A stretch of 64,000 bases of DNA from Chryseobacterium sp. JUb7 (GTDB taxonomy: Bacteria > Bacteroidota > Bacteroidia > Flavobacteriales > Weeksellaceae): the NCBI RefSeq assembly GCF_024806495.1, contig NZ_JANUFF010000001.1, positions 434,001-498,000 on the forward strand. Reading direction: 5' to 3'. The notes beneath the pieces are model-generated. The model was not told the origin of the DNA. It ran no database searches and worked only from the letters and a program-made list of their open reading frames with translations. Both the position numbers and the translations under genes were made by a program. Every line of letters starts with the position of its first letter. The first letter of the stretch is position 1. Positions 17,971 through 27,806 of the stretch are shown here, piece after piece.

Positions 17971-18685
17971 TAATTATAAAATTTTGAAGTTCTTGTACAC
18001 TTATTTTTCCTTCATAGATAGCTTTCCCGATAATAGTTCCCGAGCATCCGATTTCTTTCATTCTGTAGACATCCTCAATACACGAAATACCGCCACTGGC
18101 AACCAATTCTACACCTGTCTTCTCTATAATTTCTTTGTAGAGATCAGTTGACGGACCTTCAAGCATTCCATCTTTTGAAATATCTGTACAGATCACATTT
18201 TTAATCCCTTTTTTCTGATAGGCCATCATAAAATCGATCACCTCTTTATCACTGTTTTCCAGCCAGCCGGATGTCTTTATTTTTCTATTCTGGCAGTCAG
18301 CACCCAGAATAATTTTTTCAGGTCCGAATTTTTCAATCAGTCCAAAACAAAACTCGGGATCCTGAACGGCAATACTTCCGATAGTGATTTGAGCTGCCCC
18401 TGAATCAAACGCAATTTCAATATCCTCCAGAGTTTTTAAACCGCCACCAAAATCAATATGCAGCGATGTTTCTTTGGCAATACTTTTCAACACTTTCTGA
18501 TTAACAATATGCCTGGATTTAGCACCATCCAGATCCACAAGATGCAGAAACTGTATTCCGGAGTTTTCAAATTCCTTCGCCATTTCCACAGGATTTTCAC
18601 TGTAAATTTTCTTGGTATCATAATCTCCTTTGGAAAGACGTACACATTTTCCGTCAATAATATCGATAGCAGGAATAATCTTCAT
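17963..18685 (-). CDS. hisA: ProFAR isomerase HisA
   Basis: Opens the ribose ring of ProFAR to PRFAR (Amadori rearrangement). 240-residue TIM barrel with catalytic Asp8 in [14 protein letters not shown] and Asp127 region in [14 protein letters not shown]; phosphate loops FGGGLK and ASGGIS. Starts 2 nt after the hisH stop and overlaps hisF by 8 nt. Confidence 0.97.
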   Translation of the reverse strand: MKIIPAIDIIDGKCVRLSKGDYDTKKIYSENPVEMAKEFENSGIQFLHLVDLDGAKSRHIVNQKVLKSIAKETSLHIDFGGGLKTLEDIEIAFDSGAAQITIGSIAVQDPEFCFGLIEKFGPEKIILGADCQNRKIKTSGWLENSDKEVIDFMMAYQKKGIKNVICTDISKDGMLEGPSTDLYKEIIEKTGVELVASGGISCIEDVYRMKEIGCSGTIIGKAIYEGKISVQELQNFIINA

Positions 18686-18687
18686 AC

Positions 18688-19266
18688 TTATAATTTTAAA
18701 AAATTGTTTAATAACAGGCTTCCTATTGTTCCTGATTTTTCGGGATGAAACTGCATCGCATAAAAATTATCTTTCTGCAGAGATGCACTGAATGGCAAGA
18801 TATAATCACAGATAGAAGTTGTATTCTGAGATACTTCACAATAAAAACTATGAACAAAATAAACATCACTTTCTTCCTTTATTCCTGAAAAAACAGATGA
18901 TTTAAAGTTGGAAATAGTGTTCCAGCCCATATGCGGAACCAAATCTTTTGCCGGAAATTTTTTGACATTAATATCAAAAATCCCCATGCCTGCAGTATTT
19001 CCTTCTTCATTATTTTTGCACATCAACTGCATCCCCAGACAAATTCCTAAAACAGGCTGTTTCAAACCCGGAATCAACTGGTCCAGCCCTTTTTCCTTTA
19101 AACTCTTCATCGTCGAAGATGCTTCCCCCACTCCCGGAAAAATCACTTTATCTGCTTTTTTGATGATCTCAAAATCATCTGTTATTATAGATTCCGTATT
19201 CAATCTGTTTAAAGCATTCTGCACGGAATTGACGTTTCCGCCGTTATATTTTATAATTGCAACCAT
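18688..19266 (-). CDS. hisH: Imidazole glycerol phosphate synthase glutaminase subunit HisH
   Basis: Class I glutamine amidotransferase that delivers ammonia to HisF. 192 residues; catalytic Cys in [10 protein letters not shown] (about residue 77), His and Glu in QFHPEKSG near the C-terminus. The stop of hisB and this start are directly adjacent (no spacer). Confidence 0.97.
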   Translation of the reverse strand: MVAIIKYNGGNVNSVQNALNRLNTESIITDDFEIIKKADKVIFPGVGEASSTMKSLKEKGLDQLIPGLKQPVLGICLGMQLMCKNNEEGNTAGMGIFDINVKKFPAKDLVPHMGWNTISNFKSSVFSGIKEESDVYFVHSFYCEVSQNTTSICDYILPFSASLQKDNFYAMQFHPEKSGTIGSLLLNNFLKL

Positions 19267-20361
19267 TTATAAGCTTCCTTTTGTTGAGGGTAAATTAAAA
19301 TTCTGATCGGTCTGACTGACTGCCATTTTTATAGATTTTGCAAAGGCTTTAAAAATCGATTCGATCTTGTGGTGTTCATTTTCTCCTTCAGAAGAAATAT
19401 TTATATTACATCTGGCAGAATCTGTGAAAGATTTAAAGAAATGTTCAAACATTTCAGTAGGTACATCTCCTATTTTTTCTCGTTTAAAGACTGCACTCCA
19501 GACCAGCCATGGACGACCACCAAAATCTATTGCTACCTGAGCCAGGCAGTCATCCATAGGAAGCAGAAAACCATATCTTTCAATTCCTTTTTTCTTGCCT
19601 AGTGCTTTTGAAATAGCTTCTCCCAAAACAATTCCTGTATCTTCGACTGTATGGTGTTCATCAACCTGTAAATCTCCTTTCACTTTAATTTTTAAATCTA
19701 AATTTCCATGTTTAGAAATTTGCTCAAGCATATGGTCAAAAAAGTGTAATCCTGTTGAAATCTCTGCATTTCCGCTACCATCGAGGTTAACCTCAATTTC
19801 AATATCTGTTTCATTTGTTTTTCTTGAAACGGACGCTTTTCTTGGAATTTGTTTTAAATATTGATAAATTTCAGTCCACTTTTCCGTCGTTAATTCAGCA
19901 TCGTTATGTGAAAATTTATTAATAAAAATCGCTTTTGAACCCAAATTTTTTGCAAGCTGAATATCCGTTTCCCGATCTCCAATGACAAAAGAATTTTTAA
20001 GATCATAGTCCCCATAAATGTATTTCCCCATCATTGCCGTCCCAGGTTTTCTGGTAGATAAATTTTCATGTTCAAAACTTTTATCGATCAAAACATCATT
20101 AAAAACAATGCCTTCATTTTCAAATGCCTGCATCATTTTTTCATGAGGTCTAATAAAATCGTCATACGGGAAACTTTCTGTTCCTAAACCATCCTGATTG
20201 GTTACCATAACCAATTCATAATCCAGCTCTTTAACAATTTTTGAGAGATTCTGAAATACTCCGGGATAAAACTCCAGCTTTTCCAGAGAATCTACCTGAA
20301 AATCTGTGGGTGGCTCTATAATTAGGGTTCCGTCCCGATCTATAAATAATACTTTCTTCAT
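19267..20361 (-). CDS. hisB: Bifunctional histidinol-phosphatase / imidazoleglycerol-phosphate dehydratase
   Basis: N-terminal HAD phosphatase domain (about 1-165) with FIDRDGTLI as the nucleophile motif and [10 protein letters not shown] as the acidic motif; C-terminal dehydratase (about 170-364) with [21 protein letters not shown] and ENEHHKIES, the two manganese-binding histidine motifs. It carries out steps 6 and 8 of the pathway. I chose the ATG at 20361 (MKKVLFID) because it fits the HAD fold start; an ATG four codons upstream (20373) is also possible. Confidence 0.95.
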   Translation of the reverse strand: MKKVLFIDRDGTLIIEPPTDFQVDSLEKLEFYPGVFQNLSKIVKELDYELVMVTNQDGLGTESFPYDDFIRPHEKMMQAFENEGIVFNDVLIDKSFEHENLSTRKPGTAMMGKYIYGDYDLKNSFVIGDRETDIQLAKNLGSKAIFINKFSHNDAELTTEKWTEIYQYLKQIPRKASVSRKTNETDIEIEVNLDGSGNAEISTGLHFFDHMLEQISKHGNLDLKIKVKGDLQVDEHHTVEDTGIVLGEAISKALGKKKGIERYGFLLPMDDCLAQVAIDFGGRPWLVWSAVFKREKIGDVPTEMFEHFFKSFTDSARCNINISSEGENEHHKIESIFKAFAKSIKMAVSQTDQNFNLPSTKGSL

Positions 20362-20402
20362 AATTTCAATCATTATTTTTCTGTTATTGAAAACTTATTA
20401 GG

Positions 20403-21428
20403 TTACAAAATTCTCAATAGTTGAATCAATTTTATATTTTCTTCTCTGTTTCCAATATTTATACGAATACAATTCGGGATTTGCGGGCTTCTTTTACTGG
20501 TCAGGATTTCTTTTTCCAACAATACCTGATACACTTTTTCAATGTCTGTACATTCAATTAAAAAGAAATTAGCATCACTTGGAAATATTTTCTTGATACA
20601 CTGAATATTTGACATTTCTTTCCTTAACCAATCTTTTTCCGTTAGAATATTTCCTACATTCTGTTCAAAATCAGAAACTTTATCAAGACATTCTACAATA
20701 AGGTCCAGGCTTAAAGAATTTACATTATAAGGGGCTTTCACCGTATTGATAAAACCTATAATTTCTTTAGATGAATAAGCGACTCCCACCCTTGCCCCGG
20801 CTTTTCCCCAAGCTTTTGAAAAGGTTTGCAGGACAATCAGATTAGGATATTTGTTTAATAATTCAAGGCTTGATTTATTTTCAGAAAATTCAATATAAGC
20901 TTCATCAACCACTACAATTCCTTTAAAGTTCTGAATAAAAAACTCAATATCTTCAATACTGTTTCCTGTAGGGTTATTGGGTGAGCACAAAAAGAATATT
21001 TTCAATTCGTTTTCGTTGATTACTTTTAAAAAATCCTCTTTTACAATCTCAAAATTTTCATTTAAATTTAATTTTACTACTTGGTTTTCATTAATTGATG
21101 CATAAAAACCATACATCGCAAATGATGGATTCATCATTAAAACTGAATCTTCCTTTGGTTCACAGAATACTTTAATGATGAGATCAATTAATTCATCGCT
21201 TCCGTTTCCAACAGCAATCTGATCAGGAGATACATTTTTAAATTTCCCCAATTTTGTTTTTAATTTTTTCTGTGTAGAATCTGGATAACGATTATACTCG
21301 CCAAACGGACTTTCATTAGCATCCAGCAAAACAGGAGCATTAAATTCATTGTGGTCTCTGAAGCTGATATAAGGCTGTAGTTCCAATATATTTTTTCGGA
21401 CGAGATCTGTTATAGTAATTGTTGTCAT
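20403..21428 (-). CDS. hisC: Histidinol-phosphate aminotransferase
   Basis: PLP-dependent fold I enzyme converting imidazole acetol phosphate to histidinol phosphate. 341 residues, with LDANESPFGEYNRYPD near residue 35, GNGSDELIDL, CSPNNPTGNS, VVDEAYIEFS and the PLP lysine in QTFSKAWGKAGARVG. Three nt separate it from hisD. Confidence 0.96.
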   Translation of the reverse strand: MTTITITDLVRKNILELQPYISFRDHNEFNAPVLLDANESPFGEYNRYPDSTQKKLKTKLGKFKNVSPDQIAVGNGSDELIDLIIKVFCEPKEDSVLMMNPSFAMYGFYASINENQVVKLNLNENFEIVKEDFLKVINENELKIFFLCSPNNPTGNSIEDIEFFIQNFKGIVVVDEAYIEFSENKSSLELLNKYPNLIVLQTFSKAWGKAGARVGVAYSSKEIIGFINTVKAPYNVNSLSLDLIVECLDKVSDFEQNVGNILTEKDWLRKEMSNIQCIKKIFPSDANFFLIECTDIEKVYQVLLEKEILTSKRSPQIPNCIRINIGNREENIKLIQLLRIL

Positions 21429-21431
21429 TTT

Positions 21432-22709
21432 TTATTGATTTAATCGGATGGTTACGGCATTTTTATGAGCAAATAATCCTTCTGCTTCTGCCATTAATTC
21501 TATTGTTTTTCCTAAATTCTGAAGTCCTGTTTCTGATAAATGCTGAAAGGTTATTTTCTTTACAAAACTGTCGAGTGAAACCCCACTGTAATTTTTTGCA
21601 AAACCGTTGGTCGGAAGAGTGTGATTTGTTCCGCTTGCATAATCCCCTGCACTCTCACAAGAATAATTTCCAAGGAAAACAGATCCTGCATTTTGAATTC
21701 CGGAGGTATATTTTTCAAAATCTCCCAATGCTAAGATCAAATGTTCAGGAGCATATAAATTGCTGAATTCTACAGCTTCTTCAACTGAACCCAAAAGGAT
21801 AAAATGACTGTTTTTCAAAGATTCTTCTGCCAATTCATTTCTGGGAAGCTCTTTAATTTGTTTTTCTATTTCTTCAATCGTTTCAGTAAAAATTCTCTCG
21901 TCTGTTGAAATAAAAATCACCTGGCTGTCACTTCCATGCTCCGCCTGTGACAGCAAATCTGCAGCACAAAATGCAGGAACGGCCTGTTCATCTGCAATAA
22001 TTAATACCTCGCTCGGTCCCGCAGGCATATCAACAGCCACTCCGTAACGCTGGGCATATTCTTTACCAGCCATTACAAACTGATTTCCCGGTCCGAAAAT
22101 TTTATACACATTCGGAATACTTTCTGTACCTAATGCCATAGCGGCAATGGCCTGAGCACCTCCTGTTTTAAATATTTTTGTAACTCCGCAAAGCTGTGCC
22201 GCATAAAGAATTGCAGGATTAATCTCTCCTTTTTTATCCGGAGGAGTACATAATATTATTTCTTTACAACCGGCTAACTGTGCGGGAATAGCCAACATTA
22301 AAACAGTGGAAAATAAAGGAGCAGTACCTCCCGGAACATAAATTCCGACCTTCTCAATCGCCCTGTTTTCTCTCCAGCAGATTACACCGGAAGTTGTCTC
22401 TATTTTTTTATCTTCAGCTTTTTGAGAAGCATGAAATTTTATAATATTCTCCTGAGCTTCTTGAATAGCTTTCTTAAGTTCTTCACTAATTAAATTGGCT
22501 GCCTGATTAACTTCTTTTTCAGAAACCTGAATATTTTCAGTATCAGCATCATCAAATTTTTTATTAAATTCAATGATAGCCTTATCACCGTTTTTCTCAA
22601 CTTCGTTAAAAATGTCAACGATAACCGATGTCAATTCCTCTCTTTTGAGTTCGGGTCTTTTTATTAATTCAGTCCAGATATCTCTTCCGGGATATTTATT
22701 AATTTTCAT
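21432..22709 (-). CDS. hisD: Histidinol dehydrogenase
   Basis: Zinc- and NAD-dependent enzyme that oxidises histidinol to histidine. 425 residues; visible motifs: VGIYVPGGTAPLFSTVLM, GGAQAIAAMALGTES, FGPGNQFVMAGK, DMPAGPSEVLIIAD, LLSQAEHGSDSQ and the C-terminal SAGDYASGTNHTLPT. One nt after hisG. Confidence 0.97.
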   Translation of the reverse strand: MKINKYPGRDIWTELIKRPELKREELTSVIVDIFNEVEKNGDKAIIEFNKKFDDADTENIQVSEKEVNQAANLISEELKKAIQEAQENIIKFHASQKAEDKKIETTSGVICWRENRAIEKVGIYVPGGTAPLFSTVLMLAIPAQLAGCKEIILCTPPDKKGEINPAILYAAQLCGVTKIFKTGGAQAIAAMALGTESIPNVYKIFGPGNQFVMAGKEYAQRYGVAVDMPAGPSEVLIIADEQAVPAFCAADLLSQAEHGSDSQVIFISTDERIFTETIEEIEKQIKELPRNELAEESLKNSHFILLGSVEEAVEFSNLYAPEHLILALGDFEKYTSGIQNAGSVFLGNYSCESAGDYASGTNHTLPTNGFAKNYSGVSLDSFVKKITFQHLSETGLQNLGKTIELMAEAEGLFAHKNAVTIRLNQ

Positions 22710-22710
22710 A

Positions 22711-23568
22711 TTATATTACCATTTTATCAATTGGAATAATCAGGATATCCTGAGCACCTTTCTCCTTAAGTTCATCAATAACTTCCCAGAATCTTTCTTC
22801 ATCAATTACAGAATGAATACTGCTCCATCCTTCCTGAGCCAGCGGAATGACGGTCGGACTTTTAAGAACAGGCAGTGTTTTTGAAATGATCTCAATTTTA
22901 TCATTGGGAACATTCATCAGGATATATTTTGAATTTTTCGCTTTTAAAACAGCTTGTATCCTGAAAAGAAATTTTGAAAGGATTTCAGATTTTTCCTGAT
23001 TCAGACTCGAAGTTTTTGCAAGAACGGCTTCAGATTTTAGTAAAGTAACCGTCTCTCTCAAGCCATTTTTGAACAAGGTACTTCCTGAGCTTACAATATC
23101 ACAGATTCCGTCTGCCAGCCCTATATTGGGAGCGATTTCCACAGAACCTGAAATAATATGAATATCTGCTGAGACCTTATTTTGCTGAAGGAAATTTTTA
23201 AGAGTATTCGGATAAGATGTTGCAATTTTTTTACCTTCAAAATACTGAATATCATCTGTTTCAATTTCTTTCGGAATTGCCAGGGAAACCCGACATTTTG
23301 AGAATCCCAGATTCTGAATAATTTCAATATTTTTTTGTTTTTCGACTAAAAGATTCTCACCTACGATCGCGATATCTACCACGCCGTCTTCCAGATATTG
23401 AGGGATATCAGAGTTCCGTAAATACATGATTTCCATAGGGAAATTATCGACAGAAACTTTAAGCTGGTCTTTTCCGTTGTTGATGAAAATTCCGCAGTCT
23501 TTAAGAAGCTGGAGAGATTCTTCATAGAGCCTTCCGCTTTTTTGTATTGCTATTTTTAATTTACTCAT
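22711..23568 (-). CDS. hisG: ATP phosphoribosyltransferase (long form)
   Basis: First enzyme of histidine synthesis: ATP plus PRPP to phosphoribosyl-ATP. 285 residues from ATG at 23568 (MSKLKIAIQKSGRL); eight extra codons are open upstream but do not fit the family. It has the periplasmic-binding-like catalytic domain (GRLYEESLQLL, VDIAIVGENLL, GLADGICDIVSSGSTL) and the C-terminal allosteric domain (about 210-285, ending EKGAQDILIIPIDKMV), so it should be feedback-inhibited by histidine and need no HisZ. First structural gene of the his operon. Confidence 0.96.
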   Translation of the reverse strand: MSKLKIAIQKSGRLYEESLQLLKDCGIFINNGKDQLKVSVDNFPMEIMYLRNSDIPQYLEDGVVDIAIVGENLLVEKQKNIEIIQNLGFSKCRVSLAIPKEIETDDIQYFEGKKIATSYPNTLKNFLQQNKVSADIHIISGSVEIAPNIGLADGICDIVSSGSTLFKNGLRETVTLLKSEAVLAKTSSLNQEKSEILSKFLFRIQAVLKAKNSKYILMNVPNDKIEIISKTLPVLKSPTVIPLAQEGWSSIHSVIDEERFWEVIDELKEKGAQDILIIPIDKMVI

Positions 23569-23640
23569 TATACTTCTGTTGAGTCTGAGCAAATAAAAAA
23601 TGGTTGAATTGAAAAAATTTCCCGGGATAAATTTAGAAAC

Positions 23641-23670
23641 AAAAAAACCGTCTATTTACTCAGACGGTTT
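23641..23670 (-). terminator. His operon attenuator terminator
   Basis: On the minus strand: AAACCGTCT, an 8-nt loop, AGACGGTTT, then a run of seven T. It lies between the His-rich leader peptide and hisG, so it is a regulatory (attenuator) terminator. The first arm CCGTCT can alternatively pair with AGACGG at the leader stop codon (plus positions 23712-23717). Confidence 0.85.
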
Positions 23671-23715
23671 TTAATTATTTTGATTTTTAACATAGTCATA
23701 TATCAACAATTCCGT

Positions 23716-23766
23716 CTAGCAGAGATGATGATAATAATGATGTACTGTTAAAAAATCCGGTTTCAT
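23716..23766 (-). CDS. Histidine operon leader peptide
   Basis: 16-residue ORF MKPDFLTVHHYYHHLC with four His codons in a six-residue stretch, ending in TAG at 23716-23718. It lies directly upstream of a terminator hairpin and hisG. Stalling at the His codons when charged His-tRNA is scarce would free AGACGG (overlapping the stop codon) to pair with CCGTCT and so prevent the terminator. This is the classical attenuation layout; seen in sequence, function inferred. Confidence 0.85.
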   Translation of the reverse strand: MKPDFLTVHHYYHHLC

Positions 23767-23784
23767 TGTTGAAATTTTGAATGA

Positions 23785-23817
23785 CAAAGGTATGGTTTTA
23801 TTTTTTAACCCTGCAAA
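23785..23817 (-). promoter_or_regulatory. Promoter of the his operon
   Basis: Minus strand: TTTG (23814-23817), 21-nt spacer, TACCTTTG (23785-23792). This is a full -33/-7 match and places the transcript start just upstream of the leader peptide ATG. Confidence 0.7.
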
Positions 23818-23947
23818 TTTAATTTCGCCAAAATTGATTATTGATGATTTTAAAGAAAAATATTAATAATAAATAAATTATAAACTAATATATTTTTAAA
23901 TTTAATATATATTGATGTAAAATTTTAATTTAATGATTTTGATTTAA

Positions 23948-23955
23948 TATATTTG
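23948..23955 (+). promoter_or_regulatory. Candidate -7 element for the fibre-like protein gene
   Basis: TATATTTG matches TAnnTTTG; it would give a leader of about 160 nt before the ATG at 24118. No -33 box at the right distance. Confidence 0.35.
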
Positions 23956-24117
23956 CGCCCGTAAATATTTTTTGAATATAATCAAAAAGCTTTTCAATAA
24001 AGCGATTTCTGACACATGGCTGATTGTAATTAAATTCCAAATTATATTTAAAAAACAACACCTATCACTCATTTCCGATTTTCAATAAATTAATTGTATC
24101 ATAATAAACTAAAATTA

Positions 24118-24945
24118 ATGAAAAAACATTTAGTAACATTAATGGGTCTGTTGAGTTCATTTGCGTTCAGCCAGGTGGGAATTAATACTTCAAACCCACA
24201 AACGACTTTTCATATAGACGGAATGAAAGATAACCCTGCAACAGGAAATCCAAGTCAGGTACAACAGCTAAATGATGTCGCTGTTGATCTGAATGGAAAT
24301 GTAGGAATAGGAACCACTACTCCAACTGCCAAACTGGAAATTAACTCTACCACAGGAAATGCTTTAAAAATTACAGATACTACTCAAGGTTTAGGAAAAG
24401 TTTTAACCTCAGACTCTAATGGAAATGCCAGATGGTCGGCTCCGGGAACGAGTCTTGCTAAATTAGCCATAATTCCCACTGCAGAGCAAACAGTAACCAC
24501 AATTGATGACCCTCAAATCACCGGAGACCAAAGGATTGCCTATTCAGGAGCTTATATTACTTTAACTCCCGGAAAATATCAGGTCAATTTCACAATGTGG
24601 TGTGCGCCTACCGGCACCAATGCATCCAGCAGTAATGTAAATGATGGTTTTGCATCGGTCTTTTTATCAACTTCCGCTACCAGTAATATAGCTCCTACCT
24701 ATCTTTCTCCTATAAAATCGATTATTATTCCCCGTTTATACAATAGTGCTGCGGCAAGCCCGGATTATTACGGGTCCGGAAATATTGCGGTAAATATTAC
24801 AGCTCCAACGACTTTGTATCTGTGGGTTTATATGTCAAACGGTAACTGGACAAGTACCGCCACAAGAAATATGAGATTCAGATTTGATGCAGGAAGTTAC
24901 GGACCATACGTTCAAATGTATGCTGTTCCTTTTGAAGTTGAATAG
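24118..24945 (+). CDS. Secreted fibre/collar-like protein, unknown function
   Basis: 275 residues from ATG at 24118 (MKKHLVTLMGLLSSFAFSQ), a clear signal peptide ending at FSQ. The mature N-terminus VGINTSNPQTTFHIDG and a second copy VGIGTTTPTAKLEI near residue 62 are the short repeats common in flavobacterial surface proteins and reminiscent of phage tail-fibre beta segments. The C-terminal 150 residues form a probable beta-rich domain (ITLTPGKYQVNFTMW ...). No type IX sorting domain is obvious. An earlier in-frame TTG was rejected because it would disrupt the signal peptide. Confidence 0.75.
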   Translation: MKKHLVTLMGLLSSFAFSQVGINTSNPQTTFHIDGMKDNPATGNPSQVQQLNDVAVDLNGNVGIGTTTPTAKLEINSTTGNALKITDTTQGLGKVLTSDSNGNARWSAPGTSLAKLAIIPTAEQTVTTIDDPQITGDQRIAYSGAYITLTPGKYQVNFTMWCAPTGTNASSSNVNDGFASVFLSTSATSNIAPTYLSPIKSIIIPRLYNSAAASPDYYGSGNIAVNITAPTTLYLWVYMSNGNWTSTATRNMRFRFDAGSYGPYVQMYAVPFEVE

Positions 24946-24961
24946 CTATCCGATAATAAGA

Positions 24962-24988
24962 AAGTCTTCCATTACAGAAGACTTTTTT
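24962..24988. terminator. Bidirectional terminator between convergent genes
   Basis: Stem AAGTCTTC / GAAGACTT, 7-nt loop, T-run on the plus strand; serves the fibre-like gene and possibly the glycan operon. Confidence 0.8.
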
Positions 24989-25002
24989 GTTTAGTTATTT
25001 TT

Positions 25003-26097
25003 TTAAATAGACAGATAAAGATCTATCAGCTCATTGGCAATAGGCTCATCATTAAATTTCTGAACAAACTCAAAACCCTTATCTGCGCGTCGTTTACGCT
25101 CGGCTTCATTGTCCCATAAAAATTTTATTTTAGACTGAATATCTAAATAATTATTGGGATCCACATATAAAGAATCCGGTCCGCCCGCTTCGGGAAGGCA
25201 GCTTGTATTGCTTGTAACAGCAACTGTTTTAGAAAACAGCGCTTCGATTACCGGAATTCCGAAACCTTCGAAAAAACTCGGATAAATAAAAATATCAGCA
25301 AGCTTATAAATTACAGCCAATTCATCCATTGAAACGCTCTCAAGAAAATAAATCTGATTTTCAAGTTTATTTTTTTTGATAAATGTTTCAATTTTTTGAA
25401 AATATTTTGTTTTTCTTCCAACCACTACAAGCGGGATATTACTCCCGTTAATTCCCTTGACAACATTCAGAAGATTTTTTCGGTCTTCAATAGTTCCTAC
25501 ATTTAAAATAAACCTTTCAGGCAGCCTGAACTTTTCTTTGGTTTCTTTAATTATCTGTTCTGACTGCTGTTCTTTAAAAGCCTGATGGCAGCCCTGATAA
25601 ATAACCTCAATCTTATTTTCAGGAACTTTCAGAAACTGTATAATATCTCTTTTTGTCTGTTCCGAAATCGCAACAATTTTATCTGCGGTATGAGCCGCTT
25701 TTTTGAATTTCCAAAGGTGAATTTTCCGGTCAAAAAATGAATAATATTGAGGATATCTTACGAATATAAGATCATGAATGGTTACAATTTTTTTGATCGG
25801 AGCTTTGTCCCATTTTAAAGGTAACTCACCTGATAATCCATGGAAAATATCTGCCTTTTGTTTTTGGGCATCCTTGCCCATTTTGAACTGTCTGGACATG
25901 TTTCCTTTGGAAGTTCCGATAAAATGAACATTCGGATTTTCTAAAATCTCTTTTCCTCTTTCCGATTTATTTTTATTCAGTAAAATATAGTCGTTCTCAG
26001 GAAAATATTTTGTTAAAATACGTACAAGATCACGGGAATAGTTCCCTAATCCTGAAGTGTTATGAAAGAAACGCTTGGCATCAAAGGCAATCTTCAT
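25003..26097 (-). CDS. Glycosyltransferase family 4 (GT-B fold)
   Basis: 364 residues. The N-terminal domain starts MKIAFDAKRFFHNTSGLGNY, the usual donor-site glycine loop; the C-terminal domain has LNVGTIEDRKNLLNVV, PLVVVGRK and the E-x7-E motif in PSFFEGFGIPVIEALFS. It should transfer a sugar from a nucleotide donor to a lipid-linked or cell-surface glycan; the sugar cannot be read from sequence. Its ATG overlaps the deacetylase stop by 4 nt, and it is the last gene of a dapD-led cluster. Confidence 0.9.
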   Translation of the reverse strand: MKIAFDAKRFFHNTSGLGNYSRDLVRILTKYFPENDYILLNKNKSERGKEILENPNVHFIGTSKGNMSRQFKMGKDAQKQKADIFHGLSGELPLKWDKAPIKKIVTIHDLIFVRYPQYYSFFDRKIHLWKFKKAAHTADKIVAISEQTKRDIIQFLKVPENKIEVIYQGCHQAFKEQQSEQIIKETKEKFRLPERFILNVGTIEDRKNLLNVVKGINGSNIPLVVVGRKTKYFQKIETFIKKNKLENQIYFLESVSMDELAVIYKLADIFIYPSFFEGFGIPVIEALFSKTVAVTSNTSCLPEAGGPDSLYVDPNNYLDIQSKIKFLWDNEAERKRRADKGFEFVQKFNDEPIANELIDLYLSI

Positions 26098-26870
26098 GAT
26101 TCTATTTGTTTTTGAAATTCCTGAAACGTTCCAAAGCTATGGTTTTTATTTTTAAGCCAGCCTACAAATTCGTCAAATCTTTCCACCATCTCTTTTCCTG
26201 AGTTTTTAACAGTAAAACCAGGCAGTTTAAAGGCTTCATCTTTAATTTCGGAAAATTCCCAGGGATGGAAATAAATATTCAGGTAACGATCCTTTTTTAA
26301 TACATCTGATGCCAGCTTTTTGTAGAATGATAATGGAAAATTATGAAAGCTTAACCAAAATAAAGGAATTCGGAAATTCGGAGAAACCGAAGCCGGAATT
26401 TGCGTCACATTACCTTCTTTAAAATAGGTTCTCGATACCTTTAAGTTATTATATCTTCCCGGAAGAAAAGTAGGATTTATCGATGAATTATAAGCGTATC
26501 CTGCATTTTCCACAGCATTCCTGCTCACAGGCATCATTCTGGGCATCCGAAGCCCAGTCACTTTTGTGGAGAACAACTCTTCCAGCCTGTCTTTAGACTC
26601 TTTCAGATGTTTTTCTTCAAAATCTGAATGAAACCAAGTGTGAGAAGCCAGTTCATGGCCTTCATTTAAAAGTCTTTCAATAAGATTTTTGCTGTTTTCC
26701 GCAAAAACGACAGTTGAAAAAAAGGTGGCTTTTGCGTTATGTTTTTTCAGGATATCTAAAATTCTTTCCAGTCCTGTCTGTGAAATTGAAATCTGCTTTT
26801 CAAAAGGAATTGTTCCTTTATATTCTAATGGCATATCAAATTCTTCGATATCAAAACTTAATAAAACCAT
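26094..26870 (-). CDS. Polysaccharide deacetylase family protein
   Basis: 258 residues of the CE4/NodB fold. The metal motif LSFDIEEFDMP (paired Asp/Glu) at residues 4-14 and HTWFHSDFEE near 75 (HxxxH) can be seen; RMPRMMPVS corresponds to motif 3 and FHPWEF to the C-terminal catalytic region. It probably removes N-acetyl groups from a surface polysaccharide intermediate. Tightly coupled with the glycosyltransferases on both sides (4-nt overlap downstream, 1-nt gap upstream). Confidence 0.88.
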   Translation of the reverse strand: MVLLSFDIEEFDMPLEYKGTIPFEKQISISQTGLERILDILKKHNAKATFFSTVVFAENSKNLIERLLNEGHELASHTWFHSDFEEKHLKESKDRLEELFSTKVTGLRMPRMMPVSRNAVENAGYAYNSSINPTFLPGRYNNLKVSRTYFKEGNVTQIPASVSPNFRIPLFWLSFHNFPLSFYKKLASDVLKKDRYLNIYFHPWEFSEIKDEAFKLPGFTVKNSGKEMVERFDEFVGWLKNKNHSFGTFQEFQKQIES

Positions 26871-26871
26871 T

Positions 26872-27801
26872 CTAAAAATTTTTGTTTTTGATAATATAAT
26901 TAGGTCTTTCTTTCGCCTGTTTAAAGATTTTTCCTAAATAAATTCCTATAATTCCCATAATAATTAACTGTAGCCCTCCGAAGAAAACAATCGTCATAAT
27001 TAATGATGCCCAACCTGATATTTCAGTATGTGCAATAAAAGAATGAATGACATAAGTCCCATACCCCAACACTGAAATGGCAGAGAATAAAAAACCCAAA
27101 TAAGCAGCAATATACAAAGGCTTCACACTAAAAGCGGTAATTCCTGTGAATGCAAATGTGAGCATTTTTTTAAGGTTGTAGCTGCTTTCTCCTGATAATC
27201 TTTCACAGGCTGTGAAGTCGATTCCCACTTGTTTGAAGCCCATCCAGCTCGTTAATCCTCTTAAAAATAAATCATCTTCGTTAAAGCTTCGCATCACCTC
27301 CACGGCTTTGGCATCCATCAATCTGAAATCTGAGCCACCTCCTTTGGTAAGATTTACGTCCGAAAGGCTCGATAATATTTTATAGAAAAAGTCAGATGTT
27401 TTTCTTTTAAACCATGAAATTTCTTTAGGATACGTTCTTATTGTAAAAACGATATCATTACCTTCTTCCCATTTTTTTATCATTTCAGGAATCAGTTCCG
27501 GAGGATGTTGAAGGTCGCCATCCATTGAAATTACAGCATTTCCCCGGGCATTATCTATTCCCGCTTTTACAGCAGGCTGATGTCCGAAGTTTCTTGAAAA
27601 CTCAATGAATTTCACTTCATCGTACTGTTGGGAAAGCGCTTCTAATTTTTGTTGCGTATTATCTCTGCTCCCGTCATTTACAAATATGATTTCGAAACCA
27701 TAATGATCCAATCCATCAAAAATATCTTTTATTTTCTGATGAATCATGGCAACATTTCCTTCTTCGTTATAGGCGGGAATTACAATTGAAATTTTTTTCA
27801 T
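26872..27801 (-). CDS. Family 2 glycosyltransferase, GtrB/DPM1-like, membrane-anchored
   Basis: 309 residues: catalytic domain with VIPAYNEEGN, FVNDGSRDNT and SMDGDLQHPPE (DxD site), followed by two membrane helices near 232-255 and 268-295. This is the architecture of GtrB/ArnC-type enzymes that move a sugar onto polyprenyl phosphate. The lipid-linked sugar could be the donor for the GT87-like protein encoded just upstream. 1-nt and 5-nt gaps to its neighbours support an operon. Confidence 0.9.
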   Translation of the reverse strand: MKKISIVIPAYNEEGNVAMIHQKIKDIFDGLDHYGFEIIFVNDGSRDNTQQKLEALSQQYDEVKFIEFSRNFGHQPAVKAGIDNARGNAVISMDGDLQHPPELIPEMIKKWEEGNDIVFTIRTYPKEISWFKRKTSDFFYKILSSLSDVNLTKGGGSDFRLMDAKAVEVMRSFNEDDLFLRGLTSWMGFKQVGIDFTACERLSGESSYNLKKMLTFAFTGITAFSVKPLYIAAYLGFLFSAISVLGYGTYVIHSFIAHTEISGWASLIMTIVFFGGLQLIIMGIIGIYLGKIFKQAKERPNYIIKNKNF

Positions 27802-27806
27802 ATTTA

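Noticed and set aside
17351-18151. Long plus-strand open frame of 266 codons
   Set aside because: Fully antisense to hisF and hisA, which have clear family motifs; a shadow frame.
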